A stretch of DNA of 64,000 nt from Pleurodeles waltl (lineage: Eukaryota > Chordata > Amphibia > Caudata > Salamandridae). The stretch spans positions 346,960,339-347,024,338 of the forward strand of contig NC_090451.1 in the NCBI RefSeq assembly GCF_031143425.1, written 5' to 3'. The first letter of the stretch is position 1. Each line of letters starts with the position of its first letter. The notes under the pieces are model-generated. The model searched no databases. It was not told the origin of the DNA and saw nothing but the letters and a program-made list of their open reading frames with translations. Position numbers and translations under genes: made by a program. Positions 23,275-31,312 of this stretch are shown here, piece by piece.

Positions 23275-23440
23275 TTTCTCTAAAACTGTATTTCAGATTT
23301 CACACCAAACCAAGCTATATCACTTCCTTGAGTAAATTTATTTCTAAGTGCCATGTTTGGAGTAATTCTATTCAGACTTTTTTCTGTGTTGAAGAGCATG
23401 GAATCCTATGGGAGTTAAAATCGGGAATTTCACTTTTGGG
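23275..23440. repeat. Unknown interspersed repeat, copy 2
   Basis: The phrases ctgtatttcagatttcacac, ccatgtttggagtaattcta, ttcagactttttt and cctatgggagttaaaatcgg occur here in the order seen at 6820-6960. Copies are diverged but collinear. The class is unknown. Confidence 0.5.
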
Positions 23441-23760
23441 ACCCCAATATTTTGGGGCCTCCTCCTGACAAATCTGCACAAGTGTGATGTGAAGGTCCTA
23501 AAGTGGATGCACCTCAGTTTTGGAACACTCTATAGAGATTTGTGAAACAACACCAATGTTATTAAGAACAGAAAAAATGCCTTTTCAAAGATAACCACAA
23601 CCAGAAAGGCACTGTTGCCACTGTATCTTTAACTGTATTATTGTTTGGTAGATTTGTTCTACAAATACCTTACTCTTTTTCTCTGAGCATTGCCTTGTGT
23701 CTCAGGCTAAGCTACTAAAGATGAGCCAAGGTTATCTTCTTTTTAGACTGTGTTTTAGAT

Positions 23761-23843
23761 CCCCTTCTCACTCTTTCTCTGTCCTCTCTCCTCTCTGCCT
23801 CTCTTTTCTCTGTCTCTCTTCTCTCTCTCTCCCTACTCCCCTA
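23761..23843. repeat. TC-rich simple repeat
   Basis: An almost uninterrupted run of C and T built from tctc and tctctg phrases. Confidence 0.85.
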
Positions 23844-24343
23844 GCTTGCCAGTCTGATTCCCTAAAAACTCACTAGCAAACATCTGCCATGGCTGAACTG
23901 TGGCCCTGGTGGGGTAGGAGGGTGCATGTTGTGGAGTATGGGGGTAATTTCACAGTGGGCTGGTACTAAATGGGACAATTGTAATGCTGAAAAAAATAAA
24001 GTTCATGTGTACTTTGGGAGACGCTAAAAGTATAAATGTAGCTTTTGGACCCATATATCCAAAGTGAGCTTCTAGGATAAAAACCAAGCCTGCATATGAA
24101 AAATACCCCTGCAGAAAGTTGAATGTTCATGCTGTATTTGCATGGCGGGCATATTATCGGATTGAGATTAGACCATTTATTTCTGTGCTATTTTTTGTTT
24201 CCCAGTTTTAGTTTCATCCATGGACATCGTTTGGGGGTCACCATGGGTGGCAACTGTGACCCCTTGTTTGCTTCATGTGACCTCTAGCAATGTGCTTGCG
24301 ACCCCTGGCCTCAGAGGGAAGTAAAACACTTGCAAAGCATTTA

Positions 24344-24931
24344 GGGCTTCATTATGAGGCTGGCGGCCTTCAGACTGTCAGCCCCCCAGTTTCGGTCAGG
24401 ACCATCGCTGTTGTGGGAGTCCGACTGCCACATCAATACCCTGGTGGTCAGACTCCCAGGGTTCCACAAGCACTGCTGGGATCGGTGATCCTAACAGCCT
24501 TGCGGTGGCAGAGATCGTAATCCACCAAGGCAGTACTGCATCCAGCACTGCCCTGCGGATAACGACCTTGTTCTCTTCCAACTGAAACTGCAGTAAAAAT
24601 GCTAGCAGAGAGTAGGTGTAGCGGGCCACAGGAGGCCTCTGCACTCCCCATGCACTTGGCAAGGACAGCACAGGGGTCCCCCTGCCCAGCACTCTCGCAA
24701 TTGCGAGAGTACTGGAGCACCCTGTGGGCTACAGCATTGCAGCGGGCTTGATTATGAGCCAGAGACAATGCTGTAGCATGTTTCCTACTAGGGGGGTAGG
24801 CAGCTTATGCCAGTCGGCCTAGCGGGAAACTCCTAATAGGTCCAGCAGGGTGGTTACCACTACCACGGCTGCCACCCTCACTGGAGTTTGGCAGATGGGC
24901 TTTCCTGTCAGACAAATTCATAATGGGGGCC
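24344..24931. mobile_element. Hairpin-chain DNA element, GGG(G)TCATTA family
   Basis: The left end GGGCTTCATTATGAGGC pairs with the reverse complement of the right end, GGCCCCCATTATGAATT. Flanking triplets are tta and taa, so a direct target duplication is not proven. The interior is GC-rich with hairpins, including the palindrome ctctcgcaattgcgagag. It shares termini style with the elements at 9582, 38639 and 62993. Confidence 0.65.
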
Positions 24932-25608
24932 TAATTGTTGCAAACGGAGTTAAATAGATGTCCCTTTTTCCCTGAGCATGGCAAAAAACAAGAAATACAG
25001 GAGAGAGAAGGTGGAGGGAGAGGTTGTTGAGGGGAAAGACAACGAGGGCACGTGTGGTAAAAATTATAAATGAAGTCCAACAAGAGGCCACTACAGAGAG
25101 AAGGGTGAGTGATCAAGACAGTTGTGTGTGTGTGTGTGTGTCTGTGTGTGTGTGAGAGTGTGGGTTTATGCGTTGGTAGAGACAGACAGAGGGATTAAAG
25201 AGAATCAGTGACGAGTGATAGGTGTGAAAGAGATGCAGACAAGGTGAGAGTTATAGGTGACAGGCACAAAGGCAAGTGACAAAGAGATAGATTAGAGTCA
25301 GAAAGATGGGAAGACTGCTAAGAAAAGAAAACAGTATGAGAGATGTGAAATAAATAGAGAAAGATGAAAAAGAGATAGCTAAGAGAGACAGGATGAGACA
25401 GAGAGACAGTATGATAAAGAGCCAGCTGGTGATAGACAGCTGTGTGAGATATGTGAAACTAGTCAGAAAGATACAGCTCAGAGTTGGGCGACAGGTAAAG
25501 AGGTGAGGGACTACTGAGAAAGTCAATGATGAGGGAGGCAGATGAGAAAGAATGGGAGACAAATATGAGAGCGAGAGGCTTGATAAGGAGACAGTTCAGA
25601 AGGACAGC
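24932..25608. repeat. Degenerate purine-rich repeat, left part, with TG run
   Basis: Most of this stretch is a loose repetition of short phrases such as gagaca, gacag, gatgag and gaaag. It contains a (TG)n run at about 25121-25155. The same kind of sequence resumes at 36629, so the block 25609-36628 interrupts it. Confidence 0.65.
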
Positions 25609-25825
25609 TGTTGGAGTGTAGTTATCATAATCAAAATTAACATGAATGTTTGCAAATTAATGTATAATGATGTCGCATAGAAAATTGTATTAATGTGCTT
25701 TTAACATAGGCGCTTGAAAATGTGCCCACAGGGAGTGGCCACCAATGTATACGATGATTAATGAAGTTGACTAATGATGAATTATTAATGTACTAATGTA
25801 TGATTTTATGTTAGCATTAAGAATT

Positions 25826-25836
25826 ATATGTTAAGG
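25826..25836. repeat. Target-site duplication of the LINE, left
   Basis: The 11-mer atatgttaagg precedes the first LINE monomer and is repeated exactly at 35252-35262 after the tail. The first two bases may overlap the tail, which leaves at least 9 bp. Confidence 0.9.
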
Positions 25837-26791
25837 GGACGCGCTGAACTTTGCCGGGAACCGAGGAGGAGGTGGGCAGCAGCTGTGTGCTGCCTTCAAT
25901 CAGGGCAGGAGCCCTTTAAAACCACGTATGCGCTCCCGCTCAGCGGGACGCGCTGAACTTTGCCGGGAACCGAGGAGGAGGTGGGCAGCAGCTGTGTGCT
26001 GCCTTCAATCAGGGCAGGAGCCCTTTAAAACCACGTAAGCGCTCCCGCTCCGCGGGACGCGCTGAACTTTGCCGGGAACCGAGGAGGAGGTGGGCAGCAG
26101 GAGCCCTTTAAAACCACGTAAGCGCTCCCGCTCCGCGGGACGCGCTGAACTTTGCCGGGAACCGAGGAGGAGGTGGGCAGCAGCTGTGTGCTGCCTTCAA
26201 TCAGGGCAGGAGCCCTTTAAAACCACGTAAGCGCTCCCGCTCCGCGGGACGCACTGAACTTTGCCGGGAACCGAGGAGGGGGTGGGCAGCAGCTGTGTGC
26301 TGCCTTCAATCAGGGCAGGAGCCCTTTATAACCACGTAAGCGCTCCCGCTCCGCGGGACGCGCTGAACTTTGCCGGGAACCGAGGAGGAGGTGGGCAGCA
26401 GCTGTGTGCTGCCTTCAATCAGGGCAGGAGCCCTTTAAAACCACGTAAGCGCTCCCGCTCCGCGGGACGCGCTGAACTTTGCCGGGAACCGAGGAGGAGG
26501 TGGGCAGCAGCTGTGTGCTGCCTTCAATCAGGGCAGGAGCCCTTTAAAACCACGTATGCGCTCCCGCTCCGCGGGACGCGCTGAACTTTGCCGGGAACCG
26601 AGGAGGAGGTGGGCAGCAGCTGTGTGCTGCCTTCAATCAGGGCAGGAGCCCTTTAAAACCACGTAAGCGCTCCCGCTCCGCGGGACGCGCTGAACTTTGC
26701 CGGGAACCGAGGAGGAGGTGGGCAGCAGCTGTGTGCTGCCTTCAATCAGGGCAGGAGCCCTTTAAAACCACGTAAGCGCTCCCGCTCCGTG
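25837..26791 (+). repeat. Nine tandem GC-rich monomers, likely LINE promoter array
   Basis: Units start (ggacgcgctgaactttgcc) at 25837, 25946, 26055, 26138, 26247, 26356, 26465, 26574 and 26683. The period is 109 bp except for the third unit, which has lost 26 bp (83 bp). Units differ at only a few bases. Each carries CpG-rich text and a TATA-like tttaaaa within ccctttaaaaccacgta, missing only in the fifth unit (tttataa). A partial tenth unit (ggacgcgcg) starts at 26792. By analogy with rodent L1 monomers this is probably the promoter region; no promoter test is implied by the sequence alone. Confidence 0.95.
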
Positions 26792-27108
26792 GGACGCGCG
26801 CGGGTGGCGCCCGGGCAAAGCCCGGGCCAAGGGCGGGCCCGTCCTTGCCCGTCATTGCCAGGAAGAGGCAGGGCAGGGCCACCCCCCTGATATTTACCTT
26901 AAACTGTGGTCCCAGATAACCACTCTCCATTTGACTGCCCGAAGGACAAACTCAAGCCTATTTACACTGCGTTGGGGTAGCTTTCCCCCAAAGCTCTAGG
27001 CCTCTACCTAGCTAGTGGTCAATTACCCTTATTAATCTGCCTTTGCTCGCCCCGCTGTGATCCTACTTGAATCTCCCACTAAATTTAAGGCCCTTGGTTT
27101 TTAGTAAA
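26792..27108 (+). other. LINE 5' leader between monomers and ORF1
   Basis: This 317-bp stretch follows the monomers. It begins with a very GC-rich part (cccgggcaaagcccggg makes a short hairpin) and becomes less GC-rich before the ORF1 start. Confidence 0.7.
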
Positions 27109-28470
27109 ATGGGCCGACGACGTGGGGGGGGGCTGGACGGGAAATTGCACTCTAACAAAACCCTGGACGGCTTTTTACAAAAGGCCGTTGGGGAACTTGA
27201 AAGAGAAATAGAATTAGTGCAACGTCGCCTTGCTGCCCCTCCTTCTGCATCCATTAGTTCAGCCCATGATAGCCCAGTCTCACAGCCCCACCCGCGACTA
27301 GAGCTCCAGTCTGTCCCGATTATCCCTTCCCCTTCTTCGTCCAAAATTCCTCAAGAGATCCAAGATGATACTCCAATTGCACCTGCCATTTGTGCCGTAC
27401 CAACTTTGTTGGTCCAGTGTCCCCCAATAGAAGGTTCCCTTACTTTAACTGAATCTAATACCAAAGGGAAAAGGAAGCGTAGGGAACCTGTCCTCAAAAA
27501 TAAACGATCTAGAACCTTGAGTCCCTCTAACTTGGCCCAACCTTCTATTAAGGATATGGCATCAATCTCCTTACATAATACCAATAACTCCCATGCAAAT
27601 GAGTTTATTAGGGATCTCATAAGAGATGAGCTCTCTAAACTACTTCTTCCTATCTCCAACCGTCTTCAAATAATTGAGGACAAACTTGAAAGTCTTACGA
27701 GCAGTCAGCTACCAACAATTTCTTTACCTGTAGAAATTCAACCTAATCATGACTCTATTGTTGCCAATAGTCACATTGGCCAAATACCCAAAACTTTTCC
27801 TCCTATTCTAAATCACGACTGGCCTAGTTCTGCTAAAACACCCAGTATCCTGACGACCAAGCCCCATATGGCCCTAGCTCCCTTATCAAAAGGAATCGCC
27901 TCATGGAATAATCCAGCAACTAATTCGGGAGACGGCACCCCTATTAGGGAATTCTCACAATCAGCATACCAGAAGAAGGTTAAGAGTAGGGACTCCCAAG
28001 AACCTAAAGTGCTCCATTTACCACCTGAATCATGCCCTTATGTTCTTATTATATCAAATGTTCCTGAACTCAAACCTAATTTTTCCGAATCCTTCATCGA
28101 TCTCAAAAACAAGGTTATCCACTGGTTGCATGTGAATGCGGGGTTTGCTTTTTCCATGTCATCTTCAATATTGATGGTGAGAAGGGTAGGGTGGGTGGGC
28201 CCTCTAGCGAAGATCGGTTTTGGGGATTGTATCGTTATTCATTTTAATTCCCCCGATCTTGTCCAACGACTTTCTTTAAATGCTAACAGACTTTATCCTA
28301 CAACTGGCAAAACTTCTCTTTGCAGGTTACAAGTGTTTTATCCACCTTCTATGTCGTCCTGGAGTACTCAATCACCATCATCACACGGGGCCGGCTCGGT
28401 TACCCACACACTGCCTACCCCCGTAATTGGTCCTAGACGTCCTCTATCCTCGCTCTCTGAGGCAGATTGA
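27109..28470 (+). CDS. LINE ORF1 protein (RNA-binding, gag-like)
   Basis: I start at the ATG at 27109 (aaaATGGgc, favourable context) rather than at upstream in-frame non-ATG codons, giving 453 residues. The N-terminus is basic (MGRRRGGG). A basic patch KGKRKRREP and a likely coiled coil (residues about 169-196, DLIRDELSKLLLPISNRLQ) come next. A compact domain at about 311-413 starts YVLIISNVPE, contains VRRVGWVGPLAK and could be an RRM-like fold. No CCHC knuckle is visible. The expected role is coating element RNA. It ends TGA CTAG, in the same frame as ORF2. Residues past about 145 are duplicated at 30095-31024. Confidence 0.85.
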   Translation: MGRRRGGGLDGKLHSNKTLDGFLQKAVGELEREIELVQRRLAAPPSASISSAHDSPVSQPHPRLELQSVPIIPSPSSSKIPQEIQDDTPIAPAICAVPTLLVQCPPIEGSLTLTESNTKGKRKRREPVLKNKRSRTLSPSNLAQPSIKDMASISLHNTNNSHANEFIRDLIRDELSKLLLPISNRLQIIEDKLESLTSSQLPTISLPVEIQPNHDSIVANSHIGQIPKTFPPILNHDWPSSAKTPSILTTKPHMALAPLSKGIASWNNPATNSGDGTPIREFSQSAYQKKVKSRDSQEPKVLHLPPESCPYVLIISNVPELKPNFSESFIDLKNKVIHWLHVNAGFAFSMSSSILMVRRVGWVGPLAKIGFGDCIVIHFNSPDLVQRLSLNANRLYPTTGKTSLCRLQVFYPPSMSSWSTQSPSSHGAGSVTHTLPTPVIGPRRPLSSLSEAD

Positions 28471-28474
28471 CTAG
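28468..28474 (+). promoter_or_regulatory. Stop codon in readthrough context, ORF1 copy 1
   Basis: The ORF1 stop reads TGA followed by CTAG. UGA-CUAG is the established efficient stop-readthrough context in vertebrate mRNAs (for example AQP4 and VEGFA). Downstream the frame stays open for 76 codons to a TAG at 28699-28701, then is open again into ORF2. Use of readthrough here is inference. Confidence 0.55.
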
Positions 28475-28758
28475 GAGATGCCTTTCAGGATGTGGTATTG
28501 TCTAATTGCGAAGCTGAGTCCATTTGCCCTATTGGTCTTAACAGCTTGGCCGATTTTGTTGTCCCGGGTTCACCCAAAAGTTTATCATGTCAAGCAACTG
28601 AGGAATGCATTTCCAATCTGTCAAACGCTCCCTATACCTTGGGTCACATCTGCATGGTCAACTCACCAAATCCAAACACTATTGGGGTTACTTCCAGCTA
28701 GGTTTTAAACAAACAGAGCGAGAAATCTTCTGGTCTTAATCCTCCCGAGGGAAGCACC
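28471..28758 (+). other. In-frame spacer between ORF1 and ORF2
   Basis: Read in the ORF1/ORF2 frame this encodes LGDAFQDVVLSNCEAESI and continues to a TAG at 28699, then 19 more open codons to the ORF2 start. The ORF2 ATG at 28759 sits in a strong Kozak context (agcaccATGG). The same spacer recurs at 31025-31312. Confidence 0.6.
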
Positions 28759-30105
28759 ATGGTCTTTAACAGTCCCCCCCCTAGTATTCTATATTCCCAG
28801 AATAAAGTTGGGTCCTCATGCTCAGAGGATTTCGATAAGGTGCTCAGCTGGAATATAGCTGGATTGGAAAGCAAATTACATAGCCCAGGTTGGGGTAACC
28901 TTATTGATGATCACTTGATTTGTCTTTTTCAAGAAACATGGGCATTAGAACCCAAATATAGACTCGGTTTCAAAAGCTTTTGGGTTCCGGCACGTAAGTC
29001 ATCTTCTGGGAGACCTTCGGGAGGGTTGCTCGTGTGGCTAAATACTTCTCTCAGGTGCAAGATAGAAGAATTAGACACTGGTTGCCCGGACCTGCAAGCC
29101 CTATTGTTAATGATTTCTGAAGAAAAACCCCTCCTTTTAATTAATATCTATAATAGGAATGTGAGTCCCCACTTTGAGTCTGACGTTCTGTCGAATTTGG
29201 ACTATGTTCTTAAAAGTAATCCCTCCTCTTTTGTCTTAATTGGAGGAGATTTTAATGTTACCTTTGAACCTAATCCTTTAGTCCAAGGAATTTGTAAAGA
29301 AGAGGATGCCCATTGGGGCATCCCCCAGTTAGTCTCCAACAAAAAACCAAGATTGAACAAATCTGCACGCTTTTTGGCTGACATTGCACTAGCTCATGGC
29401 CTCCGAGCCTGTAATGGCCGCTCAAACTCAGATGCTATTTTGCGACCTACTTTTAGGCGCGGAGAACATAGCAGTCGCATCGACTACATATTTCTTGATA
29501 TCTGTCTTTGGCGTTACATGGTAGATATGAGGGTAGATGAGCAGCCCGTGAGCGACCATGATCCTCTGATTCTATCAACCAGAGGTCTTTTTCCTTCGTT
29601 TATAGTGCCTCACTCTAGGTCCAATGTTTCCCAACTGGCCCTAACCAATAATAGATGCAATCTTAAATGGGAATCTGTTATCTCCTCCCCTAAACATTTA
29701 GCATCTATTTACAGCTTGCTTGCAAATCATATGGAGTGTATGATCTGGTTAGATGAGTCTGAGGAGGGCGATAGCCTTCTTACAGCCCACACTGATCTCT
29801 TCCAATCTTTAAAACAACTTTTCACAAAAGAGACTGTTAACAACTCCAATAAAAAACACAATGCCCCTTGGTTCAATAACTCTTGCAGAATAGCACAACT
29901 AGCTCTCCTGGATGCAATTAAAGAAGGCCATGCTGCGACGTTGAGAATAGCCAGGGGCACTTATAAGAAGGAATGCTCAAAGGCACGCAGAAGCTGGGGG
30001 GAGGCCAGATGGGCCACTATTCTGGATTCAGCCTTATCTAATAATACTTCCAGATTTTGGAAACTAATAGCTGATAATGACAGTGACTCCCCAACCTTCT
30101 ATTAA
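28759..30105 (+). CDS. LINE endonuclease-only ORF2, first duplicate copy
   Basis: 448 residues from a strong Kozak ATG. The APE-type endonuclease spans residues about 28-280: VLSWNIAG (Asn), CLFQETW (Glu), LIGGDFNVTF (Asp/Asn), SSRIDYIF and PVSDHDPLIL (SDH). The frame is cut at the duplication junction (about 30090), where ORF1 sequence follows, so it ends DNDSDSPTFY with no RT. It would encode a stand-alone endonuclease plus linker if translated. It differs from the second copy (31313 onward) at DFDK versus DLDK, RSNV versus RYNV and a silent change near 29448. Confidence 0.82.
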   Translation: MVFNSPPPSILYSQNKVGSSCSEDFDKVLSWNIAGLESKLHSPGWGNLIDDHLICLFQETWALEPKYRLGFKSFWVPARKSSSGRPSGGLLVWLNTSLRCKIEELDTGCPDLQALLLMISEEKPLLLINIYNRNVSPHFESDVLSNLDYVLKSNPSSFVLIGGDFNVTFEPNPLVQGICKEEDAHWGIPQLVSNKKPRLNKSARFLADIALAHGLRACNGRSNSDAILRPTFRRGEHSSRIDYIFLDICLWRYMVDMRVDEQPVSDHDPLILSTRGLFPSFIVPHSRSNVSQLALTNNRCNLKWESVISSPKHLASIYSLLANHMECMIWLDESEEGDSLLTAHTDLFQSLKQLFTKETVNNSNKKHNAPWFNNSCRIAQLALLDAIKEGHAATLRIARGTYKKECSKARRSWGEARWATILDSALSNNTSRFWKLIADNDSDSPTFY

Positions 30106-31024
30106 GGATATGGCATCAATCTCCTTACATAATACCAATAACTCCCATGCAAATGAGTTTATTAGGGATCTCATAAGAGATGGGCTCTCTAAACTACTTC
30201 TTCCTATCTCCAACCGTCTTCAAATAATTGAGGACAAACTTGAAAGTCTTACGAGCAGTCAGCTACCAACAATTTCTTTACCTGTAGAAATTCAACCTAA
30301 TCATGACTCTATTGTTGCCAATAGTCACATTGGCCAAATACCCAAAACTTTTCCTCCTATTCTAAATCACGACTGGCCTAGTTCTGCTAAAACACCCAGT
30401 ATCCTGACGACCAAGCCCCATATGGCCCTAGCTCCCTTATCAAAAGGAATCGCCTCATGGAATAATCCAGCAACTAATTCGGGAGACGGCACCCCTATTA
30501 GGGAATTCTCACAATCAGCATACCAGAAGAAGGTTAAGAGTAGGGACTCCCAAGAACCTAAAGTGCTCCATTTACCACCTGAATCATGCCCTTATGTTCT
30601 TATTATATCAAATGTTCCTGAACTCAAACCTCATTTTTCCGAATCCTTCATCGATCTCAAAAACAAGGTTATCCACTGGTTGCATGTGAATGCGGGGTTT
30701 GCTTTTTCCATGTCATCTTCAATATTGATGGTGAGAAGGGTAGGGTGGGTGGGCCCTCTAGCGAAGATCGGTTTTGGGGATTGTATCGTTATTCATTTTA
30801 ATTCCCCCGATCTTGTCCAACGACTTTCTTTAAATGCTAACAGACTTTATCCTACAACTGGCAAAACTTCTCTTTGCAGGTTACAAGTGTTTTATCCACC
30901 TTCTATGTCGTCCTGGAGTACTCAATCACCATCATCACACGGGGCCGGCTCGGTTACCCACACACTGCCTACCCCCGTAATTGGTCCTAGACGTCCTCTA
31001 TCCTCGCTCTCTGAGGCAGATTGA
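30077..31024 (+). pseudogene. 5'-truncated duplicate of ORF1
   Basis: The ORF1 text from PSIKDMASISLHN to the end SLSEAD is repeated, missing the first 145 or so residues. The open frame begins with an ATG inside ORF2-linker sequence (MTVTPQ), so any product would have a short foreign N-terminus. It keeps the coiled coil and the RRM-like region. Differences from the first copy include DGLSK for DELSK and KPHF for KPNF. It ends in the same TGA CTAG (31022-31028). Confidence 0.8.
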
Positions 31025-31028
31025 CTAG
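31022..31028 (+). promoter_or_regulatory. Stop codon in readthrough context, ORF1 copy 2
   Basis: The duplicate of the TGA CTAG at 28468-28474, again in the frame of the following ORF2. The second in-frame stop TAG at 31253-31255 is also shared by both copies, so it predates the duplication. Confidence 0.5.
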
Positions 31029-31312
31029 GAGATGCCTTTCAGGATGTGGTATTGTCTAATTGCGAAGCTGAGTCCATTTGCCCTATTGGTCTTAACAGCT
31101 TGGCCGATTTTGTTGTCCCGGGTTCACCCAAAAGTTTATCATGTCAAGCAACTGAGGAATGCATTTCCAATCTGTCAAACGCTCCCTATACCTTGGGTCA
31201 CATCTGCATGGTCAACTCACCAAATCCAAACACTATTGGGGTTACTTCCAGCTAGGTTTTAAACAAACAGAGCGAGAAATCTTCTGGTCTTAATCCTCCC
31301 GAGGGAAGCACC

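Noticed and set aside
26261..26584. 107-codon open frame with internal repeats
   Set aside because: It lies inside the 109-bp monomer array. The period is not a multiple of three, so the frame changes every unit, which is not expected of a repeat protein.
27067..27108. Earlier start for ORF1 upstream of ATG 27109
   Set aside because: The upstream codons lack an ATG (the first candidate is TTG). ATG 27109 has a good context and begins a basic N-terminus.
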